36,929 nucleotides of DNA from Candidatus Omnitrophota bacterium. Lineage in GTDB: Bacteria > Omnitrophota > Omnitrophia > Omnitrophales > JACQQS01. Both the position numbers and the translations under genes were made by a program. This document shows positions 8,563 to 15,766 of this stretch, in pieces. The stretch spans positions 1-36,929 of the forward strand of contig JACQQS010000019.1 of NCBI GenBank assembly GCA_016206925.1, in the 5' to 3' direction. The notes below the pieces were generated by a model. The model saw only the letters and a program-made list of their open reading frames with translations, was not told where the DNA came from and made no database searches. Numbering within the stretch: the stretch's first letter is position 1; each line of letters starts with the position of its first letter.

Positions 8563-9414
8563 ATGCAGAGACTTGGCATAATTGCCGGCCGGGGTATTTT
8601 TCCCTATTTGGTAGCGGAGGAGGCGCGTGCGTCCGGATGTGAAGTCTATACCGCCGCACTTAGCGGTGAGGCGTCAAAGGATATCGAAAAGGTTTCTGAC
8701 AAAGTGCTTTGGGTGAAGCTTGGGGAACTTGGAAAGCTTGTGCGCTTTTTTCAGAAAGAGATTGTACATGAAGCAATTATGGCCGGGCAGGTGCGGAAAC
8801 CGAAGCTTTTTTCAGGAAATGTTCGCCCCGATTTAGAAATGGTCGGCGTGCTCTCCAAGTTGAAAAACTGGAAAGATGAAACATTGCTCAGCGCGGTAGC
8901 GGATTATCTGGAGAGAAAAGGCATTCGTATCATTGATTCAACGACTTATCTGAGCACCGCGGTTCCGAGAGAAGGGGTGCTGACGAAGCGCGAGCCAAAC
9001 AAGAAAGAATGGGAAGATATCGCATTTGGCTTTCAAATGGCTAGACAAGTATCTGGTCTGGACATCGGACAAACTGTTGTGGTGAAAAAGCGGTGCGTTG
9101 TGGCGGTTGAATCTATTGAAGGCACGGATGAAGCTATCCGCCGCGGAGGACACTTGGCCGGCAAAAATGCTGTTGTGGTTAAGGTCGCACGGCCTAAACA
9201 GGACATGCGGTTTGATGTGCCGGCTATCGGACTAGAAACGATTCGAACGGCTGTTGAATCGGGGATTGGTGCGATAGCCGTAGAAGCCGGCCGTACGATC
9301 CTGTTTGATGGAGACCATGCGGTAAAGTTAGCAGATCAAAACAAATTGGTGCTTGTAGCTGCCTCGGAAAACTTCATTTCCAGAAATGTTTTACAGAAGT
9401 CGAGGATAAAATAG
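8563..9414 (+). CDS. lpxI: UDP-2,3-diacylglucosamine hydrolase LpxI
   Basis: LpxI (formerly DUF1009) cleaves UDP-2,3-diacylglucosamine to lipid X, replacing LpxH in many lineages. The N-terminus LGIIAGRGIFPYLVAEEARASG is the family signature. Further conserved blocks are EAIMAGQVRKPKLF near residue 70, the STTYLSTAVPREGVLT segment, GQTVVVKKRCVVAVESIEGTDEAI and the end domain with DVPAIGLETI. The length of 283 residues is normal. It lies 10 bases after lpxA, the usual place. No lpxD or lpxB is seen in the window. Confidence 0.93.
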   Translation: MQRLGIIAGRGIFPYLVAEEARASGCEVYTAALSGEASKDIEKVSDKVLWVKLGELGKLVRFFQKEIVHEAIMAGQVRKPKLFSGNVRPDLEMVGVLSKLKNWKDETLLSAVADYLERKGIRIIDSTTYLSTAVPREGVLTKREPNKKEWEDIAFGFQMARQVSGLDIGQTVVVKKRCVVAVESIEGTDEAIRRGGHLAGKNAVVVKVARPKQDMRFDVPAIGLETIRTAVESGIGAIAVEAGRTILFDGDHAVKLADQNKLVLVAASENFISRNVLQKSRIK

Positions 9415-11028
9415 ATGGTCGAACGAAAAAGCAGTGACCCCAGTATTCAAGGTCTAAAGTCAGAAATTCAGGAGCTGACGGCCCTCTACGAAATTTCGAG
9501 GGCGATGAATTCTACCTTGGATCTTGAGAAGAAACTCGAAACTGCACTCGAAGTTCTTCATAAGAAACTGGGTATGGAACGCGGAACGCTGACGCTTTTT
9601 AGAGCGCAAACTCAAGACGTTGTGATCCGGTTGAGTCACGGATTATCTGAAGAGGAGATCCGACGGGGCCGTTACAAATTAGGGGAAGGCATAACCGGTA
9701 AAGTGGTCGCGACCGGAGAGCCCATAGCGGTTCGAAATGTTAACGATGAGCCCCTTTTCCTGAATCGAACGGGCTCGCGCGATTTGAAACGTCAGAACAT
9801 TTCATTCATTTGTGTTCCTATTAAACTGGAAAGCCGCGCCATCGGCGCGTTGAGTGTCGATCGGCTTTTTTCTGACGCCCGGCCGCTTGAGGACGACGTG
9901 CGGGTTTTGACCATTGTTGCTTCCACGATTGCGGAAGCTGCCCGCGTTGCACAATCGATCGATGCGCAAAAGAGCAAACTTCAAGACGAGAACATCCGTT
10001 TGCGGTCGGAACTGAAAAAAATTTATAAACCAGAAAATATTGTCGGGGACAGTAAAGCAATGGCCAATGTTTATTCCTCGATTCACCTGGTAGCCCCCAC
10101 GAAAGCAACCGTGATGTTGAGAGGCGAAAGCGGGACCGGGAAAGAGTTGGTAGCGCACGCCATTCATTATGGTTCTCCGCGTGCGGAGAAGCCATTTATC
10201 AAGGTAAATTGCGCCTCACTTCCGGAAGCGCTGCTTGAAAGCGAATTGTTTGGCCATGAAAAGGGCTCGTTTACGGGGGCGACTTCGAGGCGCATCGGCC
10301 GTTTCGAGATGGCGCATCAGGGCACTTTATTTTTGGATGAAATTGGAGATCTTTCACCTTCTACACAGGTCAAGCTTTTACGGGTGCTTCAAGAAAGAGA
10401 ATTTGAGCGTGTCGGAGGAACCGAGACGGTTCGGGTGGATGTGCGTCTTATCACGGCTACAAACAAGGATTTGGAGAAGGAAGTTCGCGAAAAGCGGTTT
10501 AGAGAAGATTTGTATTTTCGACTAAACGTGATCCCCATATTTCTTCCGGCATTACGTGAACGTCGAGAGGACATTCCTTTGCTGGTAGAGTATTTTCTGA
10601 AGAGGTCGTGCACAGAGCATCACAAAGGGATAAACGGGCTGAAACGAGAAGCTTGGGATTACGTGATGAGCTACCCATGGCCGGGTAATGTTCGCGAACT
10701 GGAGCATACCATTGAACGCGCGGTCGTGCTTTGTGATAGTCAGGCGCTTGATCAGAAACACTTTCCTCTATATCTTCAACGCAAAATTAGTTCCTTTGAG
10801 CTTTCTTCCAAACCAGAAGTGTTTCCAAACGGCGAACAGAGCGAACAGGTAGGCAATCTTTTGGAAACAGTCACGAAGCTGGAAAAGGACATGATTGAGA
10901 AAACTCTCAAGCAAACGGCGGGCAATAAACGAAAAGCCGCCGGCTTGCTCGGCATTACAGAGAGGATACTAAGCTACAAAATGAAGCGATTTACACAAAA
11001 ACCGCCCGATAAATCTAATGCAACGTGA
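9415..11028 (+). CDS. GAF-domain sigma-54-dependent transcriptional activator
   Basis: This enhancer-binding protein activates RNA polymerase carrying sigma-54. Its ATG directly abuts the lpxI stop. A GAF sensor domain (about residues 30-175) has the LGEGITGKVVATGEPIAVRNV block. The AAA+ domain (about 205-440) has Walker A GESGTGKE (near 237), the loop that touches sigma-54 as GSFTGA (near 284, Ser for the usual Ala), and Walker B TLFLDEIGDL. A Fis-type helix-turn-helix ends the protein (about 480-530, NKRKAAGLLGITERILSYKMKRF). The architecture is like FhlA/NifA. No receiver domain is present, so the signal is probably a small molecule bound by GAF. The target genes are unknown. Confidence 0.93.
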   Translation: MVERKSSDPSIQGLKSEIQELTALYEISRAMNSTLDLEKKLETALEVLHKKLGMERGTLTLFRAQTQDVVIRLSHGLSEEEIRRGRYKLGEGITGKVVATGEPIAVRNVNDEPLFLNRTGSRDLKRQNISFICVPIKLESRAIGALSVDRLFSDARPLEDDVRVLTIVASTIAEAARVAQSIDAQKSKLQDENIRLRSELKKIYKPENIVGDSKAMANVYSSIHLVAPTKATVMLRGESGTGKELVAHAIHYGSPRAEKPFIKVNCASLPEALLESELFGHEKGSFTGATSRRIGRFEMAHQGTLFLDEIGDLSPSTQVKLLRVLQEREFERVGGTETVRVDVRLITATNKDLEKEVREKRFREDLYFRLNVIPIFLPALRERREDIPLLVEYFLKRSCTEHHKGINGLKREAWDYVMSYPWPGNVRELEHTIERAVVLCDSQALDQKHFPLYLQRKISSFELSSKPEVFPNGEQSEQVGNLLETVTKLEKDMIEKTLKQTAGNKRKAAGLLGITERILSYKMKRFTQKPPDKSNAT

Positions 11029-11094
11029 AAATTGCGTCGTTCGTAAGTTACTTAGAACAAAAGGTTTATAAATAATAAGAGTGTTTTGCCTTCC

Positions 11095-11123
11095 TTGCTC
11101 TTATATTCTCTTCCGAATATAAT
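11095..11123 (+). promoter_or_regulatory. promoter of the 6S RNA gene
   Basis: TTGCTC at 11095-11100 and a consensus TATAAT at 11118-11123 are separated by 17 bases. Transcription would start near 11130, about 40 nt before the closing stem of 6S RNA, implying a longer precursor that is trimmed. A 10-base palindrome (AATTTAAATT) overlaps the -10 box. Confidence 0.6.
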
Positions 11124-11172
11124 TTAAATTAGTCGGCGCCCATACCGCTTTTTTGGCGTATCATAGATCAAG

Positions 11173-11350
11173 TCCCTGCGGTATGCGTGATTTGATATTA
11201 TTTAAGAACCGATAGCATCTGAATGGGAGCCGGGACGGAGTGCGGCTTACATACCTCCTCGAGAGGGAGTAAAAAGCATTCCCGGGGCGCCCACCTAGAA
11301 CAAAGGGTTCTAGCTGCGATATCAAACACGGTACGCGCGGGGATTTTTTT
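11173..11350 (+). ncRNA. ssrS: 6S RNA (RNA polymerase-binding RNA)
   Basis: 6S RNA mimics an open promoter and traps housekeeping RNA polymerase. The 11173-11198 strand pairs with 11318-11343 to make a closing stem of about 24 pairs with only small bulges, directly followed by eight T (11344-11351), so the stem doubles as terminator. Inside, the 3' side of the bubble carries a 7-bp hairpin (CTAGAAC/GTTCTAG with loop AAAGG) preceded by CCCACC, closely resembling the corresponding part of known 6S RNAs. The apical arm pairs CCGGGA..AGTGC with GCATTCCCGG and ends in a CTCC/GGAG hairpin. The length of about 175 nt is typical. The gene lies just upstream of rarA, a neighbour reported for 6S RNA in other bacteria. 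Confidence 0.82.
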
Positions 11351-11370
11351 TAAGGGAAAGAGAAGTAAAC

Positions 11371-12729
11371 TTGGAGCTGTTTACTCTGAAAACGGAATTG
11401 GAAGCGACGGATCGTGCCGCACCATTAGCCCACCGTATGCGCCCGCGCACGCTTGAACAGGTTGTGGGGCAAAGACATTTGCTTTCCGAAGGGAAGTTGC
11501 TTGAACGTACGATAAAAGCCGATCGATTGACCTCGCTCATTTTTTATGGCCCGCCCGGCAGTGGAAAGACAACGCTGGCATTCATCATTTCTCAGACCAC
11601 AAAGGCCCGTTTCGTAGAAGTGAATGCTGTATCGTCAAATATTGGCGAGCTTCGGAAAATTATAGAGGAAGCAAAAAGATTTAAACATCTGCATGCGCAG
11701 CGCTCTATTTTATTTATTGACGAAATTCACCACTTTAATAAAGCACAACAAGATATTTTAATTCCAGAGGTCGAACGCGGACACGTTATTCTGATTGGAG
11801 CGACAACGCATAACCCCTCATTTGCGATAAACGGGCCGCTGCTCAGCCGTTCGAGTATTTTCGAGTTAAATCCGCTGAGCGAAGAGGAGATTTTGGAAAT
11901 TCTAAGACGGGCAGCTTCCGATACCGAATCTGGTTTTGGTAAGAGCAAAATTCAATTTGAAATGGGGGCCTTGGAGCATATCGCACGACAGTCTTGCGGA
12001 GATGCCAGACGTGCGCTGACCGCTCTTGAAGTGGGTGTTTTGACGACGCCCCCCGATTCAAACGGAATTATTCAATTTACCGTTGCTGTAAGTCAAGAAT
12101 CCGTTCAGCACAAATTGGTTCACTACGATCATGACGGAGATTATCATTACGATACAGCGAGCGCATTCATTAAGAGCGTACGCGGGAGCGATGTTGATGC
12201 TGCCGTCTATTGGTTGGCCAAAATGGTATATGCCGGCGAGGATCCCAGATTTATCGCGAGGAGGCTGGTAATTCTCGCTTCCGAGGACATCGGGAATGCC
12301 GATCCGCAAGCACTTATATTGTCTTCGAGCATGTTGAACGCCGTCGAATTTGTAGGCATGCCGGAAGCGCAGATTATTTTGGCGCAGACGGTGACGTATC
12401 TGGCGCTGGCGCCCAAAAGCAATGCTTCTTACAGGGCTCTTCAAAAAGCGCTGGGAGATGTAAAGGAGAAAAAAGTGGAAGAAGTTCCTCGTCATTTGCG
12501 CGATGCCAGTTACGCCGGCGCAAAGCGGCTGGAGCATGGCCAAGGTTATGTGTATCCCCATTCCCGCGCTGATCATTACGTTACGCAGGAATATATCGAG
12601 AAGAAAGGCCAATATTATCTTCCGACAGCATTTGGTTATGAGAAAATCCACAGAGATAGAATGGCAGAACTCAAAAGTATTGGAGAGAAAACGCGTGGTC
12701 AGAAAGAAAGAATATCGAATCGGAGCTGA
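11371..12729 (+). CDS. rarA: replication-associated recombination protein A (RarA/MgsA)
   Basis: RarA is a clamp-loader-like AAA+ ATPase that acts at stalled forks and at gaps. The TTG start at 11371 follows a modest AGAGAAG site and gives MELFTLKTE before the family block LAHRMRPRTLEQVVGQRHLL. Walker A is GPPGSGKT (residues 60-67), Walker B SILFIDEIHHFNKAQQD (Asp117, Glu118), and GATTHNPSFAINGPLLSRS is the sensor 1/Arg finger region. The C-terminal tetramerisation domain contains KSVRGSDVDAAVYWLAKM and HSRADHYVTQEY. The length of 452 residues is normal. The end overlaps the next gene by 35 bases. Confidence 0.95.
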   Translation: MELFTLKTELEATDRAAPLAHRMRPRTLEQVVGQRHLLSEGKLLERTIKADRLTSLIFYGPPGSGKTTLAFIISQTTKARFVEVNAVSSNIGELRKIIEEAKRFKHLHAQRSILFIDEIHHFNKAQQDILIPEVERGHVILIGATTHNPSFAINGPLLSRSSIFELNPLSEEEILEILRRAASDTESGFGKSKIQFEMGALEHIARQSCGDARRALTALEVGVLTTPPDSNGIIQFTVAVSQESVQHKLVHYDHDGDYHYDTASAFIKSVRGSDVDAAVYWLAKMVYAGEDPRFIARRLVILASEDIGNADPQALILSSSMLNAVEFVGMPEAQIILAQTVTYLALAPKSNASYRALQKALGDVKEKKVEEVPRHLRDASYAGAKRLEHGQGYVYPHSRADHYVTQEYIEKKGQYYLPTAFGYEKIHRDRMAELKSIGEKTRGQKERISNRS

Positions 12730-14419
12730 GCTTGTCAAACGCGGGCTCGTGACGCCTGAACATGTTCAGGAAGGTTTGCAAATCCAGGCGCGCACGGGCG
12801 GTTATCTAGGCAGAGCTCTTGTCAAGTTGGGATACCTTCGGGAAGCTGATTTATTGCGGGTTCTTGCCGACCAATTGAGCGTGCAGTATATCGATCTTAA
12901 AAATTGTGAAATCCAGGAAACCGCCATTAAGAAAGTGCCGGCCAAATTTGCCACTCACTATCGTTTGATCCCCATTCGTTTGGAGAGAAACACGTTAACC
13001 ATTTGCGTTGCGGACCCTCTTGAGGTTGGAACCGTCGACGATTTGCGCACATTGCTCAACTGCGAGGTTAAACTGGCCATTTCAGATGAAATGAGTATTT
13101 TGGAAGCCATTAAGAAGCATTACGGAATCGGCGCTAGCGCGCTTGAACAAGTTGTTTCGGATGAAATGATCCGAGGAGCAGGCTCCGGAAATTCAGGTAT
13201 CACGCAGACGATGGAGGCGCTTGATGTTGAAGATAGATCCAAAGATGCTTCGATGGTTCGTTTTGTTAACCAGATCTTACTGGAAGCCAGCGAGTCACGG
13301 GCAACGGATATTCACATAGAGCCGTTTGAGGATGAAATGAAGATTCGCTATCGAATTGACGGAATTCTCTACGACGCTAAAATCCCCCCAAATCTGAAAC
13401 AATTTCAATCAAGCATCGTATCGCGTATTAAAATTGTGGCCAATCTCGATATCGCAGAGCACCGGCTTCCGCAGGACGGCCGTTTTAAAATCAGAGCAAA
13501 AGATAAGGAGCTGGATTTGCGTGTTTCCATCCTGCCGACGCCCTATGGTGAATCCGTCAACATACGGCTTTTGACAACGAACATTTTTTATGGATTGGAT
13601 AAAATCGGTTTTTCCCAAAAGAACCTGGCTATTTTGGAAGAAGTCTTGAAAAAGCCGCATGGGATTATTTTCCTAACGGGGCCGACCGGAAGCGGCAAAA
13701 CAACTACACTCTATGCGTGTTTAAACAAGATCAACGATCACCAAAGGAAAATCATTACCATTGAAGATCCGATTGAATATCAAATGAAGGATATCACGCA
13801 AATCCAAATCCAGCCCAAAATAGGTCTCACTTTTTCATCCGGCCTTCGCTCCATGCTTCGGCACGATCCTGATATCATGATGGTTGGTGAAGTCCGTGAT
13901 ACGGAAACAGCGGAAATTACGATTCGTGTTGCGTTGACAGGGCACCTTGTGTTTTCAACGTTGCATACGAATGACGCGCCGGGCGGTATCGCCCGGCTTT
14001 TGGATATGGCGATCGAGCCTTTTCTGGTTGTTTCCAGCGTGGAGTGCATCATCGCACAGCGTTTAGTAAGGTTGATTTGCTCTCATTGCAAGGAAAAGGC
14101 TCCTGCCGGACGTGGAAATCTTTTGGGGAATATCGGAGGTGTCGATTTGGGTAAGGTGGTTACTTACCGCGGCAGAGGATGTGAACGGTGCAATCACACC
14201 GGATACAGTGGACGAACAGCTATTCATGAGGTTCTCTTAATGTCGGACAAGATTCGTGAATTATGCCTGGCGAGAGCGTCTAGTACTGAAATTAGACGCC
14301 AGGCAGCAAGAGAAGGGATGAGGTCGCTTAGAGAAGACGGCTGGGAGAAAATTGCGCAAGGAATCACGACCGTTGAAGAAGTGGTTCGGGTAACTCAGGA
14401 ACAAGTATCGAATGTTTAG
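12695..14419 (+). CDS. type II secretion / type IV pilus assembly ATPase (GspE/PilB family)
   Basis: This hexameric motor powers pseudopilus or pilus assembly at the inner membrane. The best start is GTG 12695, preceded by GGAGAG and giving VVRKKEYRIGAELVKRGLV; upstream codons of the same frame lie inside rarA. An MshEN-type N-terminal domain (about 10-150) is followed by the catalytic core with an Asp-box (ATDIHIEPFEDEMKIRYRIDG), Walker A GPTGSGKTTTLYA (about residue 329), Walker B MMVGEVRDTETAEI and HLVFSTLHTND. Near the C-terminus two Cys pairs (CSHC, CERC) form the usual zinc site. No other pilus or secretion gene is nearby, so PilB and GspE cannot be told apart. Confidence 0.92.
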   Translation: MVRKKEYRIGAELVKRGLVTPEHVQEGLQIQARTGGYLGRALVKLGYLREADLLRVLADQLSVQYIDLKNCEIQETAIKKVPAKFATHYRLIPIRLERNTLTICVADPLEVGTVDDLRTLLNCEVKLAISDEMSILEAIKKHYGIGASALEQVVSDEMIRGAGSGNSGITQTMEALDVEDRSKDASMVRFVNQILLEASESRATDIHIEPFEDEMKIRYRIDGILYDAKIPPNLKQFQSSIVSRIKIVANLDIAEHRLPQDGRFKIRAKDKELDLRVSILPTPYGESVNIRLLTTNIFYGLDKIGFSQKNLAILEEVLKKPHGIIFLTGPTGSGKTTTLYACLNKINDHQRKIITIEDPIEYQMKDITQIQIQPKIGLTFSSGLRSMLRHDPDIMMVGEVRDTETAEITIRVALTGHLVFSTLHTNDAPGGIARLLDMAIEPFLVVSSVECIIAQRLVRLICSHCKEKAPAGRGNLLGNIGGVDLGKVVTYRGRGCERCNHTGYSGRTAIHEVLLMSDKIRELCLARASSTEIRRQAAREGMRSLREDGWEKIAQGITTVEEVVRVTQEQVSNV

Positions 14420-14517
14420 CAGGGTTATCGGTGAATGATAAAATATCATGCGTTGTTCTTATAATCTCCGAACGAGTTATCATGTCTGCCAACCTCAAAG
14501 TTTTTCGCTGACTCGAC

Positions 14518-14546
14518 TTGGAAAGCTGCAATCGGGCGGGTATATT
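14518..14546 (+). promoter_or_regulatory. possible promoter upstream of the small secreted protein
   Basis: TTGGAA at 14518-14523 and TATATT at 14541-14546 are 17 bases apart, with a start expected near 14553. It would serve the gene at 14629. The rest of 14420-14628 holds no gene. Confidence 0.35.
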
Positions 14547-14628
14547 CATAATAGAGGCAGAATTTCCAATGTGGTCATTTGAATTTGACAGATGCAAGAG
14601 AATTTTTGGTTGCGGGGAGGCAGCAATT

Positions 14629-14973
14629 ATGATTCGCTCGAAGGGAACAATCGTTTCGGTTTTGCTTTCGTTGGTCGTTTCTCTCGTGACATTATCACCG
14701 GCAAATGCAGGTGATGCAAAAGGTAATGATCTTCCGGCCGGCGGAACAGCATATGAAAAGCATGTTGGGATATTTTCTCCGCAGAGACTTTTAGATTCGC
14801 AGGAGCCATTGTTAGGAAGCGGGCGTTTTGTGACCAAACGTATTTTTGGTGTCTTGGACAACGCCGACAATTTTTTGGGTAAGGCATTACATACAAAAAC
14901 GTATGCTGAGGACAATAACGACAGTTTTGTAACATTGGAAAAGGAAGGCGCCAAGTTGGGCTATGACTTTTAG
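14629..14973 (+). CDS. small exported protein of unknown function
   Basis: I do not recognise this 114-residue protein. The ATG at 14629 has a strong ribosome site (GGGGAGG, 14614-14620) and begins MIRSKGTIVSVLLSL, a classic Sec signal peptide with cleavage after the ANA motif (residues about 23-25). The open frame extends upstream to 14518 but those codons have no signal or ribosome site. The mature part of about 89 residues is polar and has a Phe-Gly-Val-Leu-Asp segment near the middle; there are no cysteines and no obvious membrane segment. It stands alone between the ATPase gene and the sRNA locus. It could be periplasmic or surface-located. Confidence 0.65.
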   Translation: MIRSKGTIVSVLLSLVVSLVTLSPANAGDAKGNDLPAGGTAYEKHVGIFSPQRLLDSQEPLLGSGRFVTKRIFGVLDNADNFLGKALHTKTYAEDNNDSFVTLEKEGAKLGYDF

Positions 14974-15083
14974 CAATGTTCTTGATCCCAGATCGTCCAT
15001 CAGAATTGATCACACAAAAAAGCAGCCGGTTATTTACATTAACTTCTCATAAACCGTTATATTCTAATACTTTATATAGTCAC

Positions 15084-15111
15084 TTGACAGCCTACACTAT
15101 CCTGCTATAAT
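15084..15111 (+). promoter_or_regulatory. consensus sigma-70 promoter of the short RNA
   Basis: TTGACA at 15084-15089 and TATAAT at 15106-15111 both match consensus exactly, with 16 bases between them. The expected start is near 15118. It is the strongest promoter-like sequence I found in the window. Confidence 0.75.
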
Positions 15112-15117
15112 GAGGCT

Positions 15118-15205
15118 AAAGTTAGAGGCTCTCGGGTCTCTACTCACCCCATAAGAGGTTCTTGGCATCGAAAGTCCCCACATTCGCTAAGGACCTCTTT
15201 TTTAT
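15118..15205 (+). ncRNA. orphan structured small RNA or attenuating leader (about 88 nt)
   Basis: A consensus promoter is followed by a short stretch with no reading frame and then an intrinsic terminator. Hairpin 1 pairs TAGAGG (15123-15128) with TCTCTA (15137-15142). Its loop GGGT (15134-15137, sharing one base with the stem) can pair with ACCC (15146-15149), making a possible H-type pseudoknot. Hairpin 2 is the terminator described separately. I do not recognise a known family; it is not tmRNA, SRP RNA or RNase P RNA. It is either a free small RNA or a premature-termination leader controlling the DUF1844 operon 150 bases downstream. Confidence 0.6.
15153..15203 (+). terminator. strong intrinsic terminator of the short RNA
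   Basis: The arm AAGAGGTTCTTGGC (15153-15166) pairs over 14 positions with GCTAAGGACCTCTT (15186-15199), with two G-U pairs and a 19-nt loop. A run of T ends at 15203. Confidence 0.8.
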
Positions 15206-15297
15206 TTAGGTCTTTTCACGTCGTTGAGAAACCGTTAAGATCATACTTCTTCAGGATTTAATCTGATAACACAGCGAAAACCGGTAATTCCTGATCC

Positions 15298-15319
15298 TTC
15301 GATAAGAAATCTTATCGAA
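15298..15319. promoter_or_regulatory. perfect 22-nt palindrome upstream of DUF1844 (operator candidate)
   Basis: Two 10-base arms (TTCGATAAGA and TCTTATCGAA) are exact inverted copies around a central AA. The site ends 32 bases before the DUF1844 start and is followed by no T run, so a protein-binding site is more likely than a terminator. No clear promoter was found between 15205 and 15298. Confidence 0.5.
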
Positions 15320-15351
15320 CGCACTTGCTGAGCCGTGAACGGAGCGTTTTG

Positions 15352-15765
15352 ATGGAATCAAGTAAAGATATACGATTTAGCGATAAGAAGGTGGATGAGA
15401 CTTGGAAAGAAACCGTGGCTCGAGAAACAGGGCAAGCCAAGTCAGATACAGGGGCTACGGAGGAAAATCAAGGTCGCTCGAAAGCGCAGACCACCCCGTT
15501 TATCGTGCTGATCAGTTCGCTTGGGATGCAGGCGCTCATACAGCTGGGTGAGGTGGAAGATCCGGCAACCGGCGTAAGAGGACAGGATTTGACCGGCGCT
15601 CAAGCCACCATCGATCTTCTGGCGGATTTGAATAAAAAGACCCGCGGGAATCTGAGTAAACAAGAGGTGCGTATGCTCGAAGGTCTTTTATATGACCTGC
15701 AGATGAAGTTTGTTGAATACAATCGAGCGGTGGCTGAAAAAATAACCCGAAACAAGCAACGGTAG
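15352..15765 (+). CDS. DUF1844 domain protein
   Basis: The protein (137 residues from the ATG at 15352, which has CGGAG at a proper distance) is a DUF1844 member of unknown function. Residues 1-50 are highly charged and probably disordered. The domain follows (about 55-130) with TPFIVLISSLGMQALIQLGEVEDPATG, then QATIDLLADLNKKTRGNLSKQEVRMLEGLLYDLQMKFVEY, both typical. An upstream TTG at 15325 is in frame but lacks support. It is 1 base from the next gene and probably co-transcribed with the UPF0104 membrane protein, Trm112-like and aroQ genes. Confidence 0.85.
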   Translation: MESSKDIRFSDKKVDETWKETVARETGQAKSDTGATEENQGRSKAQTTPFIVLISSLGMQALIQLGEVEDPATGVRGQDLTGAQATIDLLADLNKKTRGNLSKQEVRMLEGLLYDLQMKFVEYNRAVAEKITRNKQR

Positions 15766-15766
15766 C

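Noticed and set aside
12503..12694. Upstream extension of the GspE/PilB frame inside rarA
   Set aside because: It lies entirely within the rarA coding region and encodes no family-typical sequence; the GTG at 12695 with GGAGAG upstream is a better start.
12058..12738. Open frame of 226 codons on the minus strand
   Set aside because: It is antisense to rarA and shows no recognisable domain or ribosome site.
14585..14614. TTGACA at 14585-14590 as a promoter for the small exported protein
   Set aside because: No acceptable -10 box lies 16-18 bases downstream; TTGGAA/TATATT at 14518-14546 is a better candidate.
14518..14628. N-terminal extension of the small exported protein
   Set aside because: It would place 37 residues before a clear signal peptide, and the strong ribosome site GGGGAGG precedes the ATG at 14629.
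15118..15205. preQ1 riboswitch or SRP/tmRNA identity for the short RNA
   Set aside because: The hairpin-linker layout is similar to preQ1-I, but the A-rich tail is missing; SRP and tmRNA signatures are absent.
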